Numbered from the stretch's first letter, positions 19,240-32,673 are shown. The stretch is 64,000 nt of DNA from Rhyzopertha dominica (GCA_025024175.1 QCXZ01000137.1:16864001-16928000); one strand, 5' to 3'. Numbers and translations are program-made. Notes: generated by a model not told the origin, from the sequence alone.

Positions 19240-22200
19240 CAAAATATTTACAAAACTTAATTCCTTATTGGGCCGAACATACTTAATTCAAATAATTGAA
19301 AGAAAGTAGCAGACTGATAACAAGATTTGGAAGTTTTCACCCCGAAAATATAAAAATTGCAGTTAATAATGTTAAAAGAAGGCATAATTTATATAGTAAA
19401 TTACAATAAAAAAATTTTTTAATGTAATATTGTTTATTCTTTNAAATGTGGAACANGTGATGGCANATATGTAGGATAAACTTCCCACTGGATAAAAAGC
19501 AAATAGCTTTACACAAGATTTACATAAATAATAAAATCTAACGACACACGCTTTAAACAACAATCACTTTATCTTTTGGGATGATGTAAAATTATAGTAA
19601 TATTTTATTTTTTTGAAATATATCAGATCCAGAAAGCTCTACATCCTATGACTAAAAATCAGACTCACAAATTGAGTAATATATAAACGTATTTTCTATC
19701 ACAAACATTAGAACGTAAGTTCAAATTTCCAAATGGATTACCCGTTTAAATTATAGTACAAAATTAAAAGCAGTTTTTTTAAGACAATCGGTTTTTTTGA
19801 TCAATAAAAATTAATAGTTGATCATATTGATGAAGTGGTAGTATTTGTTTGCAATCTTTAAATTGGTATGAATTTAAATTTGACAGAACTTAATTCAAAC
19901 GATGTTTAAAAATTCAACTTACAATGAGAAACTAAATGGTATAAAGGCCTTCATTATATTAGTCACATAATCTCAAATAACCCCTAGGTAAGAAATGTTG
20001 TCATTAGTAACTTAAGGTAGTAGGTAGTTTAATGATTTATTGTATCTAAAGGTTGTTAACTAACTGTGGAAACTTGAGGTAATGTAAATGTAAATATAAC
20101 AAAACAAAACAAAACAAAATTACTATATCAGTTGTTCAGTGGCTATGCGATAAGTATTTATTTTATTTCACATCCTAATAAGCGTACTATAGTGCTGTAG
20201 AAACAAAATACAAACTTTGCTAAAATTGAACTAAAACTCAACATAACCCCGTTATTTAAAACTGCACATTTCTTGGCATTGGTAGTCTCGCATCCAGAGG
20301 TGTTAATATAGTAACTAAACGGTGTAGTTGGAATGCACCAACGCAAAATTCCTCAAAATCCTCTTGAAAGAATGATCCTCACACGAAGTAAAATTACTCC
20401 TGTTTTACAAATTACTCACAAATCGGCAATGCTAGCTCTGGAACTCCGACCGGCGCCGGGGACCATAACGTCACAGATTTAAATTTCAAACTTTTTTTTA
20501 AACCTTAATTGAGCGATTTGAAAAAAATAAAAAAATACAAGTCTATTATTTTTTATGTGGATTCGTATTGTGGAATTAAAAAATATGGGCAAGGACCCCA
20601 TTGCAACTGATGATTCTAATCAGGACTCGGAACAGGACGAATGGCTAATATTATTGGTGTAAGTAGATGTTACTTGCTTACTCTTAAAATATCCAAAGAA
20701 ATTCATTTTACAATGTCCGTTTCTATTAAATTTTGTAAAATAAAGCAATCAGCTATTTACGGTGACAAATTTAAATGAAGTGAAATATGAAACATTTGGG
20801 TTTGGGATTATACAAACTTCCTGTTACGCACGGACTAAAACATTTAGGATCGCCCTGCGTATGCAAGATACATAATATGTAATATTATTTGAACCAATAG
20901 TCGACAATGTTGGACAAAAAAACTACTTGAAGTTAACGTTTTTATGCTATTTTCTGGTAATTTATAACAAAGAGACATTTCTTCCTCTTTATTGCCATAA
21001 TGCGCTTCATTGTGGGGTCAGTTCACAATGGAAACCCAAAATGCGTATTCAGCACGTTTCATTTCCGCAAAACTCCTCTTACATCGAATTCGGCGTCGAT
21101 ATCCATTTGCCCTGGGCACAGATAATCCGGATAGGTTACAGCCGGACTTTTAAGGGTACACTGTCGTTAGGAATAGATAAATATCCAAGATCGCTCGTGG
21201 CGGCAGTAAAAGTATTCGGGAGCCAGATCGACCAATACCATTACATTTATCCTTTCGGTCTTCTTTTTCTGCTCTTTCGATGTTGAGTGGTGTATCTCCT
21301 GATTAAACTCCGATTTCACGGCGGTTAGGGTAAATAAATTGGTGCGGACGTAGAGTGATGCGGCGTAGTTAGGAGATTAGATTTCAGAAGTGTGGAGACC
21401 CGGGAATAATGAATGCTTTGCAGCAAGCGGCTTGTTTTCCTTCCCATCCAAAGTTTCGTTGTTCTTGATCACATTATAACAAACAACGAAGTCTTTTCTT
21501 TAGATTTCTACAATTCAATAAAATGATCTGTTCTGTATCAAAAATAATAATATGAAATACCTATTAGTTTTACCGTTCGATGTGCTGTGTTTTAGCTGTT
21601 TTGTTAATAAATTCATTACAACACATCAACAGTACAGTAATAAGTATCTCAGTTACTTTTAATTTACTAAGAGGATTTGAAGCATTTTCCACTATTACTT
21701 GTAGGCAATGTAATATTAAGTGTACAGATTCGAAAAACTCTGCCTTCTAACTTAACCTTTTTTATTTATACGCCAATATAAAAATACACTAAATTCAAGC
21801 ACCAACTAGTTCAAGACACTATTATTCTACCACTAATAAATCAGTTAACGACTAATGTAATTACTGCACTACATACAGTCGTTATAAAACACNTCAGAAC
21901 ACTTGAGTAGCTTTGTTCACTGCTTCGTCGCTATTCAAATCAATCTTTTCGCTCATGCGTTCACATTTGCTTCTATACCGATCGACGAATTTTCCCAAAT
22001 TGTCTAAAGCCATCTCCCTGTCTATCATGGAACTTTTGCCAAAAGTTCGAGATCAAAAAAAATTAGGCCAACGAATGTCGGTCTGATTGTCTAATCTGCA
22101 GAAGGTTACATTGCAACCATGAATGTATAAAAGGGGGGATACCGCATCTCGTTGACAGAAAGCGTATTGTTGTGAAGCCAACATCTGAATGGCGTGAAGT

Positions 22201-23996
22201 TAGACTTTGTTTTCCACCCGCGGCATTGGCGTGCCGTAATTTGCATTCTTCAGTATGCTTCGGAAACCTAAAAATAATAGATAGGAAAAAAATATTGTAT
22301 AAATATGATTTTTGCACACATATAAAACTGATTTTTTTTGTTATACACTAGTAAACAATTCATCTTTCAGTAGTAGTGTTGTAAAATATCGGTATAATAA
22401 ATAATTTAAAGACCGCACGCCTATGAATCTCAACCTTAAATACTACTTGGGTGTTACATACCTGTGAAATGAAACATTGCGTTAACGTATATCAATCTTT
22501 CTGCACATTTGACACTGCCTGATCACTGCTACCATTAACAATTATATAGAAATCATTCCCTGCGTCTTGCACATCATAAAACCAAATAAAAACAAACACG
22601 CAAACGCCCAAATGGTGTGTGACCGTGAATATGAAGCTTAGTCATTTGAACTACACAACTGGTCAACTGGAAGATCCAATCTTTTCTGCAAATAAACGCT
22701 TAGACTGTGATCACATGTTGGAATCAGTTTATAATGTGAAAAGCTGGATCTCCTCTTTTATACATCCATAATTGCAGCAGTAAAAGAATGGAACACAATC
22801 TGTATAGACGAAATGTCATTTTGTCATTATATCTTTCATTGCACATTTAAAGGTTTTATTCTTCGTCAAATTTCCTACTTTTTCTTCCACAATGTTTATC
22901 ATTCATTTAATGTTCTGTTTGCTCCGTCCATTGCTTCTACGGGTTTATTAAATAAGTTTATAAGGACATAGTGTATGTAAATCCCTTTATGTGAAATTAT
23001 TTCAGCAAAAATTTTAAGTTTGATAATAATTGAATATTTTTTCCAGAGTATCGATATAGCTTTTGTTTATATTTATTATAAAAATAAAGGTATCTAATAT
23101 TGATTCGATTATTATAACTGTTTATAGGTAACTAATTAAAAAACAATTTATGACAAAGTTGTTGAACGTACTTGTTTAGAAACTAATTAAAATAACTGAT
23201 TGAATTATATCAGATCTTACAACTTTTTACTGTGAAGGGACTGCCCTGCGAGACTTGCATTTTTGCATTTTATGTATTTGATGGGATCTCATTTCTTTTT
23301 GTAGGTACCCCTTTTTTATTTTCGGGTGATAATTCTATTACGTCAGTTACCTATTTTCTTAAAAGCCCACTCTTTGTCTCAATTGGTTTGTCTTAGAAGC
23401 TCTGACAGTAAGTTCCTCTAAGTCTATTATATGCATCATCAGAATATATGTATGAAATTTACAAAACAGGATTGAAATTTAGGATTTTTTTGATTTTTTC
23501 TTTTGTAGGTTAAACACCTACTGAATACAAAATTTGAAGTTTGTGTGCCTGCTTGAAGTACGCTAGAATTTTTATGATCGGTGACTATATCACCGACGAA
23601 ATTAAAGAACTTCAACTAGCAATGGTTCCTGAACTACGGCTAGTTGTAGTATGTCCTATAGGTCACTAAAAATCGGGCTTCTGGCTTTATCCACAACGAA
23701 GTTACAGGGGGGTCGGAAGTGCCCTCAGTGTCCGAGAAAAGTAGGGTACTGCTTTTTAAAATCGTTTTTTGTAAATAACTCGGAAATTATTAACTTAATA
23801 AAAAAAATTGCAAGAGTGCTTTTCGATCAGAAATTCGATTTTCTATGCAATAGCAAAATTTTAAAACTATCGTGTGGACAGATTCCAAAATACAGTTTCT
23901 TTGGAAATATTTCGAAAATGTCTATTTTTAGGAACAAATTATTTAAAACACTNTTTGTGAGAAATATTTCCTATCTGATGGTATTTTCACTTTTTG
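19240..23996. other. Unassigned spacer with an AAAAC run and a GC-richer block
   Basis: An (AAAAC)n run lies at 20099-20120. About 20990-21420 is GC-richer and non-repetitive in this window; a 119-codon frame covers 20927-21286 but begins at a TTG and shows no domain, so I treat it as possible conserved non-coding DNA. About 22060-22260 is a smaller GC-richer patch. Nothing else was recognised. Confidence 0.3.
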
Positions 23997-24912
23997 AATA
24001 ATAATAATAATAATAATAATAATCTTTATTCTGNCATAATCAACCTGTGGACATCGGCATTGTCAACACATATATAAATAAATATAATATATAAAATACA
24101 TAAATTATAAGACATAAACATTACATTATTTGCGTAACTCATCAAGACTGTAAAATTCCATACTTAAAAGATGTAGTTTTACTTTTTGTTTGAACTTATT
24201 ATATTCACGTATACTAATTATAGAGTTTGGCAGGGAGTTATATACCTGAACTGCCCTGTAGAGTGGACCACTCTCAAAGCAAGTGGTATTATGTCTAGGA
24301 ATACTCAGATAAGCATTTCCTCTTGTTGTCATCCCTGAATAGTGATCACTATTTTTTACAAAAATGCACTGATTATCTCGCACATACATAATTAGTTTAA
24401 ACATATAAAGAGATGTTACTGTCATTATATTCATTGATTTAAACAAGGATCTACATGATTGTCTAGTTGGTATGCCGAGAATTGTTCTTAAGACTCTCTT
24501 CTGGGCGACGAAAACTTTTTTCCAATCGGACGATGAATACCAAAACATGATGCCATAAGAAATCACGGACTGAATGTACGCAAAGTAGAACTGTTTAATG
24601 GCTGCAGTTGGCAGTTCTTCTTTAAGAACACGTATGACATAGCATGCTGTATTTATTCTACTAACTATTTTATTTATATGCTCCGAAAAGTGTAATTTGC
24701 TATCTAGAATTAGCCCCAAAAATTTGAATTCGTTAGTTTGCTGTATTTCCTTATCACCAGTTGTAATTTTACCAGTGTTTTTAAAGGGTAGTAAGCCCGT
24801 TTTATCTACGTTTAGTAAAAGACAATTTCGTTCACAATAAATGACCATCTGGTTAATTACAGTAAGTGTGTTTTGGGAAAGTGCTGAGTTGTTAGAATTG
24901 CTTAGCATGCAA
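23997..24912 (-). mobile_element. 5'-truncated non-LTR retrotransposon (LINE)
   Basis: The minus-strand element ends in AATAAA followed by an (ATT)n tail (23997-24022), as in several LINE clades. Its coding part is the RT C-terminal third (next entry). The 5' end stops immediately after where the YADD motif would be, a typical 5' truncation from incomplete reverse transcription. No target duplication was identified. It is of Jockey/CR1-like style, clade not resolved. Confidence 0.85.
24126..24908 (-). CDS. LINE reverse transcriptase, C-terminal part
   Basis: This uninterrupted 260-codon frame begins just past the catalytic YADD position. It contains LLLNVDKTGLLPF (the GL-x-LN-x-x-KT box), NEFKFLGLILDSKLHFSEHI (the FLG-x-x-x-D-x-x-L-x-W/F-x-x-HI thumb box), IKQFYFAYIQSVISYGIMFW, VAQKRVLRTILGI and FESGPLYRAVQVYNSLP, all in the order seen in Jockey/CR1-type RT C-termini. 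The intact frame suggests a fairly recent copy, although the enzyme is inactive without its catalytic core. The native start lies far upstream and is missing. Confidence 0.88.
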   Translation of the reverse strand: MLSNSNNSALSQNTLTVINQMVIYCERNCLLLNVDKTGLLPFKNTGKITTGDKEIQQTNEFKFLGLILDSKLHFSEHINKIVSRINTACYVIRVLKEELPTAAIKQFYFAYIQSVISYGIMFWYSSSDWKKVFVAQKRVLRTILGIPTRQSCRSLFKSMNIMTVTSLYMFKLIMYVRDNQCIFVKNSDHYSGMTTRGNAYLSIPRHNTTCFESGPLYRAVQVYNSLPNSIISIREYNKFKQKVKLHLLSMEFYSLDELRK

Positions 24913-27900
24913 GAATATATTAAGTGTTTTCGGAGATATTTACGGAAAACCGTTTTTTAAGTGACTTTTTTTGCTAATATCTTCTAAACAGTTTGCAGCA
25001 CAGAAAATTTATAGGGACGAATAATACTCGCAAGTATACTACTATAATCACATATTAAAAGGAAAAAAAAATGCAAAATGGGTAGTTACCCCCAGTTTCA
25101 CCCCTTCACTATAATCTACTTTGAGATTAATATGTATGCCAAATTTCAAGTTTATATGTTAAGGCTTTCGAAAGTTATCGCGTCCACACACAGACCTACA
25201 GACATACAGCCGAGAATTATTTTTTTTCTCAAATTTTGTTTTTGGTTGTTTTCGACCATTTTGAAGCGACTGAGCAAAAAAAATTTTTGAATTTTTTTCG
25301 CGAGACAATACTTCCCGTCCGTTGGATGTGGAAGTTAGTATTAGATGTTTAACTATGATTCTTCTGATTTTATTAAATTTTCGTCGAAATTACATAACTG
25401 TTGCAAATTATGTTGTCAAATGTCAGCTTCTATGGCATATTAACCATAATAAAATGGTTAACGATGTAGTATATGTAGTATAGTAGTATACCTAAGTGAT
25501 TTGCGTCATGGTTGTGTATTCAGAACGAATTTTCAGCCAGGAAATAACCTTCATCACAAATTAAACTATTTTATTTTGCACCAAAGATCAATTACCGCTA
25601 TGTTTTGAAGGTTTCTTCATAAGCACATTTTCTAAATTCAGCATATTTACTAAGAAATGCGTCTTTTTTTTGGACCTTACTATTAGCCTGAAAAATATCC
25701 ACTTGATATAATGAACTGATCAAGTTTGATTTCTGTAAATTGAACGGTGGTAGAATCAGGAACTTTTGAAATTCACGAAAAAAGTGAAATTTTGAAAGAA
25801 AACTTACTTATTAAGCATTTTGGTTGAACGATTTAACAAAAAGAAAATCGGTGTTCTTCATAAGCATTTAGAACTACATTGTGGAATTTGAGGACGAAGA
25901 GCAGATGTCAAAGATATTACCGTTTTGGAAAAGCAGTTTCTTTGACTAATCCGGAATGTTGGTCCTGTCAATCACGAGTATATGACTTTACAAGATAGTG
26001 AATTGCCCTCAATGATGTTGTGGAAGCATTGGATATTTTATAAGAAACTTGATAGTGGGAGAACGAAAGAGATTTCGAGATGCTTTGAGATTGGTTGGAA
26101 ACTTGGAAGAAGATTTGATGACACTTTTTACGCTAAGATTTAGCAAAAATATTGGAAGCCGTTTAAAGCAACTAGAATGGGGTCTTCCCACAATTTTTTT
26201 TTTATTTTACGTTTAAAATGTTCATAAAAATTGAAGCACAAAGACATTTTTTTTGGGATTTTTTCCGGTTCTTCTTTGCCAAAAAAAAAGTGAAAGTATG
26301 GATTTTTCAATATCCGTTTCAAATGCCTTGATATTCCGCCACGGAGATGACGTAGAAGGTTAGCATGCTGACGAAAGCGAGAAACACCAGTGCTCTAGCG
26401 GCATTGCAAGTAATATTTGTTTACATTTTTTTTGAGCTGCGTCACGTTGCCAATGTTGGCAAATTTTCGCGATACCGTGAGGAATGTACTCGTAAACTGG
26501 CATTGTGACATTGATACATAGGTCAACTTAAGACGTATTTGTGAAAATAACTTAAATCATCCTTCAGTCAGTTTATTCTATAATGAACAGTTCAATATAA
26601 TAAGCGCATTCACTGGCCTTTTGCTGAAATACGAAAGTACTTTAACCATCGAACCTGCTTTAGAACTAATGTTTTTATTATGAGGAATTAACCGACGCTT
26701 GAAGCTTGATAATGTTTAGTTTGTATACTTTCGTATGACAACGATATGATAAATTTTGAAACTGTCCGGACGATCTCTGGCCGTTGTTAGGAAGAAAACG
26801 GTAAAGTACCGCTGACAACATCGCACCTTCGCACGTGCTGCATGTCGCATGTGTCACATGTGTAACGAATAATAACCCTAACAACTCTAGCCATGCGTTT
26901 TTGTTTACATTGGTTTACCTAGTTTGGTCAAACTTTCGAGTTTCGTATTTGTCAGATTNAGTTGTGGAGCAAGATGTTGTCGAAGTATTTGGGTAATTGC
27001 TGTTTTTTAATGTTAGAATGGCTTACGTTAAGAAGTGTTTCACTCCCATTGCATTATTTGTATTTCTATGGCTATTTATAAAATTGACAACAGTGAGCAT
27101 CTAGTTACTTAGAGAGCTATAACAGTGCGCATGACGGAAATTAGTAACCTTTTGCGTAGTTGTTGGCGGATTTAAGAAAATGTTTGAAACAGGGTAATTT
27201 TTCTACCGCCGTTTGTTACGAGTTGAATTAATCTGAAAGCAAAATAGATGCGTGGCACTAGTATTAATGATGTAAGCAATAAAAGGCATAGGTTAAAGCT
27301 GTCAAATTTTATGTGCGGGACGACCCTATTTTAATTGTTGAATCGTTTATCTCGAACAGTTTTGATAGGTCATCATCAAAAGTGTTCCAAGAGGCAGGTA
27401 GTACAGAATACTGTGGTGTCCTCCTTGATAAGGAACTTTCCAGAATGGATGGAATATATTGTTAAAGCCTCCCAGTAAATATTCAATGATTTCTTAAATT
27501 AAGAACCTAAATTGTTTCTGAAAAATACTTGAATAGCTCTTGTTATGTATCACCAGATCGAACACTTGCTGAGTTATGACAAGTTGCGCCGATAACTCAT
27601 ATGGTAGTAAAGACGCTGAAGTTTGGAATCTTTGCTCGGATGTCTCGAGCAGGGCAATCGGAAACTGGGAGCAAGGGATTTTATTAAAAGGCATTTCTCA
27701 ATATGTCTACGGCAGCGCCTCTGGTGGCAGGGCGGAATGATACTTGATATATTGTCCCGTGCGCGCTTAGCATCCTTAATGCGCCCCACTCACCTGTCTG
27801 CGCCCCTGGGAACATGAATATATCTGAGCGGGGCCGAAGTGCCACCGTAAAGAGTTCTAAACTTTTCGGTTTTTTGCTACTTTTAAGTCTAGACTGGTTT

Positions 27901-28254
27901 TTCTGGGAAAGGCCCGGGATAAATTAGGGTAAAAATGTGCTCGGTAGCTCATGTGGTATAATGGTTTCAGAATTTGAAAGTAATCTTAAAACGATTCATG
28001 TATGCGAATTGTTGGTATGAAGAAAAGGAGATTTGTAACTGAAGTTGATAAAAAATAAAGCAGGATATAAAGTATCTTCTCATTACCATTACGTAATATA
28101 ATGCTGGTTATTTACTGGTAGGGTATCTATATATAAAGCAGCCAAAAAAGTGAGAACACTATTAGTGTAAGATGAAACTCCACACTGCCATAATGAAAAT
28201 ATTATCTTAATAATTCAATAAATTAAATCATACTGCAACGCCTTTTTGGCAAAT
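24913..28254. other. Unassigned AT-rich spacer
   Basis: No terminal repeats or domains were recognised. At 27938-27975 TAGCTCATGTGGTATAATGG matches an A-box-like tRNA D arm, but no B box follows. Around 27700-27815 the GC content rises and the block ends TCTGCGCCCCTGG, which is hAT-end-like but lacks a mirror. Both are noted as weak. Confidence 0.3.
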
Positions 28255-29290
28255 TTTCATAATATATTTGAATTTGTATTTGTTAAGTAATGCTAGTAGT
28301 TAAGACCACATAACTTTAGATATGCTTGAATATTCTCTGCTCGTAACTCTTCCCATCATCATTCATGTAGTAAACATTTGTTGGAAAGGTATATTTCCAG
28401 ATGCATGGAAGATTTCTGTTCCCAAGGAAGTTGATGACATCAGGCCCATTAACATTTTATCAATTTTTTCAAAATTATGCGAAAAAGTTATTGCAGAGCA
28501 ACTAAGTGTTTATTTAGAAAAATTTAATATACTCCTACAATATCAATCTGGATTTAGAAAAAAATACAGCTCCAATGTTGCTTTATTAAACATAACAGAT
28601 ATCTTTTCAGCTCTTCACGATAACAAATTAGTGCTTTTGATGTTATTAGACTTTTCAAAAGCATTTGATACAGTTAATAAGTTATTTACCTTGCAACTAT
28701 CGAACATTTTGGTATTGGGCAATCAGCTTTACAATTATTTAAAGGTTATTTTTGCAATAGCCTTCAGTTTCTTAATTTAGGTGGCAAATCATATGCTTAC
28801 GGTAGTTTGGCTTGTGGTGTCCGTCAAGGCTCTGTGCTAGGACCTATACTGTTTATCATATACACATTTGCCATAACCAAATATATAAAATTTTGCAGAT
28901 CTCACTTCTATGCTGATGACAATCAGTTATATGTACTATTGGCTTTTAGAGAAGTAGCTTGATAGTCGAATAGAACGTATAAACTTAGATTTGACCAGTT
29001 TCTACAATGCTGTCCGATTTCATGCTTTGCTTCTCCATCCCGAGAAGTCAANAATGATACTGTTTGGCAAAACATTCAATTTTGCAATGCGAGATTCAAT
29101 TATGCGTCGTGCCAATATCTGTGTAGATAATAGGAGACTTGAATTTGTGGATTGTGGAAAAACCTTGGGACTTGTGATCAATTATAAGTTGCGTTTTGTT
29201 GAACATGTAAATAACTGGAACACCAAAACATACCTACTGCACAATCTACTGTTAGTACACTTGTATAGCACGATATCACGAAACGTCCAG
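28255..29290 (+). pseudogene. LINE reverse transcriptase relic
   Basis: From 28304: DHITLDMLEYSL, WKGIFPDAWKISV, RPINILSIFSKLCEKVIAEQ, YQSGFRKKYSSNVALL, LLMLLDFSKAFDTVN (first catalytic Asp box). After a frameshift: SLACGVRQGSVLGPILF, then FYADDNQLYVL (YADD, the catalytic pair, about 28909-28920), and in a later frame LLHPEKS and LEFVDCGKTLGLVINYKL. This is the full fingers-palm-thumb order of a Jockey/CR1-like RT. The frame between 28322 and 28780 is open, but at least two frameshifts, a stop and an N make it a relic. It differs from the copy at 24126-24908. Confidence 0.82.
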
Positions 29291-29728
29291 GAAGGATTTG
29301 AAAAAATCTGTACTTCCCAGATCAAATGGCGACATAAAATTAAATATATTATCCCTGCCCAAGGCGGCAATAAATAAGATACACCACTAAACAATAGTTC
29401 GAAATTAATTTTGTTGAAAAATCCATATATTTTGAAAAAAAAATCCGTTTTACCGTAGGTGTCACCTGAAATCTGTAGATATACGGAATAATTCGTAGAT
29501 CTGGTAATGCTGGTACCACCCAATATGTTCCGATCTAACCACATTTCCTTCTTTACACCGTTGCCAGCTGGCAATATTTTACTACACAATAAAGAAAAAG
29601 TGGGAATGGTATAATACAGCACAGTGTTAATTATGTAAAGTACCTTGGTATGTAATACTTATGAATTATGTAGAAAACTATCTACCTTGGAACATATAGT
29701 TCTTAAATATTCATTTATCTTGTTTTTG

Positions 29729-29789
<61 letters not shown>

Positions 29790-29993
29790 AAAAGGTATGT
29801 TTAGTAATGTGAATCTATAGATATGTAATAATAGTATGTTGGTGGCATACCTCTGTAGCAAGTGAAAGAGATAATGTTTTATTTAATTGAAGTTTATAGT
29901 GAACAGTTTTTAGTCAAAATATTGCTTTAAATGCATGAGCTCTTTCTCTGCTTTTATCACTATATAAAATGGATGTTGACAGCATATTAAAAC
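29291..29993. repeat. Spacer with a 53-bp (AT)n microsatellite
   Basis: An uninterrupted AT/TA dinucleotide run occupies 29733-29785. The 29380-29640 stretch is unassigned; its overlapping frames have no domain. Confidence 0.6.
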
Positions 29994-30006
29994 ATACTTC
30001 TAAATA

Positions 30007-31127
30007 TAAGATAATATTTTGTCGGATAGATCGCTGTCTCTTGAAAACACTGACAAAAAATTAATAGTCTGACGTTTCGATTACACCTGTAATCTTTGTC
30101 AAAGACGAAGAACCTCAAAATTTGCCTGACACAAGTTCAAACAAAATTTTGAAAGTAAATAAACAAATCACCAAGGATGCGAGACGTCATAGAAACAACG
30201 TGCCAACCTGATAAAAAAGAAACCTAACGATGAAAAAGGAACTACCTACCTACTAGATATACACGAACTACTTGATAAAAGTTAACTACAAAATAGCCTT
30301 CCAAATGTCACCTAACTCATAATTTCCACAATCCCTATTAAAATTATTAGTATTCCTACAAATTTCTATAGCTTCTTTTATTAGACGTTTGTGATAATAT
30401 TTTTCTCTATGTAAAATTTTTGTTTTATCAAAATCAATCATGTGTTTAGTCAAATATGAGTGTTCAGCTACGGAAGATTTATCTATCTGTTGCAACCTAG
30501 TAGCACGTATGTGTTCTTTCAAACGCGTACCTACTTTTCTTTTAGTTTGTAACACTTTCCGCAAGAACAAGTAATTTTGTAAACACCTTCACTTTCTAAA
30601 TGTACTTTTTCTTTAGTAGAACCTAAAATTTTATCTAAATTATTATATGTACTATCAACAACTAAAATATCGTGTTTTCTAAGCATCCTCTTTAATTTTT
30701 CCGAAAGGCCTTGTACATAAGGCAAACTCAACTTCAATTTGCTTTGTCGGGGCTGAGAATATACTTGATTTGGATGAGCACTTTTATTAAAAACTGACCA
30801 AATATTCTTACTACTATAACCATTTCTCACTAGCGCTGATTTAAGATGATATATTTCTTTTTGTACAGAACTTTCATCTGATATCCTTTGTGCTCTAACA
30901 AATAATTTACAGAACAAACACTGGACAGTTAGGACACAAGGTTTACAGAAAACCAACACACACAGACAGATATTTACATGCCACATCTCACCACCCTCAT
31001 TCTCAAAAGAATAGTCTTATTAGGACGTTATTTGTTAGAGCACAAAGGATATCAGATGAAAGAGACAGCGATCTATCCGACAAAATATTATCTTATATTT
31101 ATGGACGCTGAAAGCATTCACCCTCGT
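30007..31127 (-). mobile_element. Penelope-like element, copy B, rearranged
   Basis: It is flanked by exact 13-bp duplications ATACTTCTAAATA (29994-30006 and 31128-31140). Its left 0.9 kb (to about 30904) is the 3' part of PLE family 1 on the minus strand. There it switches to plus-strand linker sequence (ACAGAACAAACACTGGACAG onward) and then jumps at about 31060 to the family's 3' terminus, ending with the same GGACGCTGAAAGCATTCACC as copy A. The RT core is absent. The linker on the minus strand lacks the hAT MITE, so it shows the empty site. It is truncated and inverted, as expected of template-switching PLE insertions. Confidence 0.9.
30286..30986 (-). pseudogene. PLE copy B linker and GIY-YIG nuclease, frameshifted
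   Basis: The upstream frame (about 30900 to 30531) carries RISDESSVQKEIYHLKSALV, HPNQVYSQPRQSKLKLSLPY, LRKHDILVVDSTYNNLDKIL and EGVYKITCSCGKCY. There a 7-bp deletion relative to copy A (ACCTATG missing near 30549) throws the frame and removes the IG of YIG. The rest (QTKRKVGTRLKEHIRATRLQ and on to NYELGDIWKAIL) continues in another frame (30570-30286). The nuclease is inactivated by this deletion. The part upstream of about 30900 lies beyond the inversion junction and is not PLE protein. Confidence 0.85.
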
Positions 31128-31140
31128 ATACTTCTAAATA

Positions 31141-32536
31141 ATTATTGTTTAATTAAAAAATATGTTCGGAGTAGTTGTTAAATACCATGTACCAAAACCT
31201 AACGTAAGATATTCGTTAATACCTGCATATCACCAACAATATATCAATAACACAATTTGCTCTTGTGTTTGTCTATTATTCATCTCCCCAATTTTCTTAA
31301 ATACATAAATTCTGTTTATATCAATGTAAGTATTTATACTTCTAGTCTTGAAACATTATGTAGTATGTGTAAATCCAAGTAAAAAAATACCAATAGTTTA
31401 TCATCTCCCAGGAATGATCACGAATCATCAAAGTATAAGAGCTCTCATACGAAGCAGCCCAATATTTCCTGAAAGCTCACATAAATTTGAGATAAACGAC
31501 TGTACATTAGCGGCCATTTAGGCGAACTGTAAAAACCCCGTTTTTGCAGCAGTAATTTTTAACGCAACCATAGCGTCGCGGATTTAAAGCCGCCCGACAT
31601 GTCCATTTGATAATACAGAGCAGATAACGTAGTTCATCGTATCCATTAGCAAAATGAAACCACTAAAGCCGTCCAACTATAGCGGACAAAACCTCTTTAC
31701 ACGCTCGCATGTCCTCCATCTCTCTCCGCGAGCTTGATTTTCGCGCCAAACAAAAGAGGAAGTTGGCGTTAAGGGACTGCAATGTTGCCAGCAGTATAGT
31801 CCTTAAATTTCAAAATGAGAAGTTCCTTCATAAGATGAATTACTTCCCACTGATCTCTAAAAATAACTGGATGTCGCATAAGTTGAAATTCGTGCGCCAC
31901 CATACCGCTGGTCATGGTACTATCTTTTAATGGCGCGTTCAATGAAAATGCCGTATTTTTTACGTTAGGTTCACGATTTTAACAGTCAATCGTCAACGTT
32001 GTATTTATCGCAGATGCGAGCGTTTGCCAAAATTTTAGTACAATAACCAGCGCCAGCGGCTAGATGCGCTAAAGTGGCTTCAATTTGTCACAATTAGTTT
32101 ACATGCACTTTGGTAGGTAAGCAACAATCAATTATTTTTAGAGGTCAGTGCTACTACAACTCGCTCCCTGAAACTCCCTTAAACATTTTATACTTATGGA
32201 ATTTGTATTATTAAATAAATACACTTCATTTACTACAACAGATTTACTGACATAATTTATATAATTTTTATAAATAATTCCTATTCTTCTTCGGAGTTTG
32301 AAGAATCTTCACTAGCTTTAATAATTATTGCTGGGAAATCACTATTTCATACAAAACTATTTTAAATTATTTTAATATGTTCAAAATAATTTACAAATAA
32401 TATCTCACTTAATTCGTGTTTTACAGCACTTGCCTAGCAGGCTTCAAATTATCTACCAATCTTACTTTTCTGAATTATTTTTAATAACGGCTCCTTTGTT
32501 GCTTTCTCGTGAAAAGGTAAATCGATTTCTAAAATA
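31141..32536. other. Spacer with a GC-richer, non-repetitive block
   Basis: From about 31420 to 32120 the sequence is GC-richer and carries mixed short words (for example GCAACCATAGCGTCGCGGAT, TCTCTCCGCGAGCTTGATTT, ACCAGCGCCAGCGGCTAGAT), unlike the surrounding AT-rich DNA. A 73-codon frame (31709-31930) shows no domain. It is a candidate conserved non-coding block; function not inferable. Confidence 0.3.
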
Positions 32537-32673
32537 TAAGCAAAACCAGTTCTATGCCGTGTTGTCTACACTAGACCTAAACTGCACTGATGAGCTGTAA
32601 TGACAGCGAAATAGTACTATCTGCAGTTGGTTGAGGTGTAGACAGCACAGCATAGACATGCATTTTAAATTTA
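32537..32673 (-). repeat. Small repeat, near-identical to 63540-63675
   Basis: About 130 bases beginning TATAAGCAAAACCAGTTCTA and ending CATAGACATGCATTTTAA recur almost unchanged at 63540-63675. The internal 105 bases also recur in reverse complement at 63350-63456 inside the inverted-repeat element there, and the end recurs, diverged, at about 60711-60765. This is a member of the inverted-repeat family described at 63153-63517. Confidence 0.75.

Noticed and set aside
20927..21286. 119-codon plus-strand frame in a GC-richer block
   Set aside because: It begins at TTG, has no domain or splice context I trust, and the block fits non-coding conserved DNA equally well.
27690..27815. Possible hAT MITE ending TCTGCGCCCCTGG
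   Set aside because: No mirrored end and no 8-bp duplication could be found, so the resemblance is to one short end only.
27938..28000. tRNA-like TAGCTCATGTGGTATAATGG start
   Set aside because: No B box or closing acceptor stem downstream; a single A-box match is expected by chance in 64 kb.
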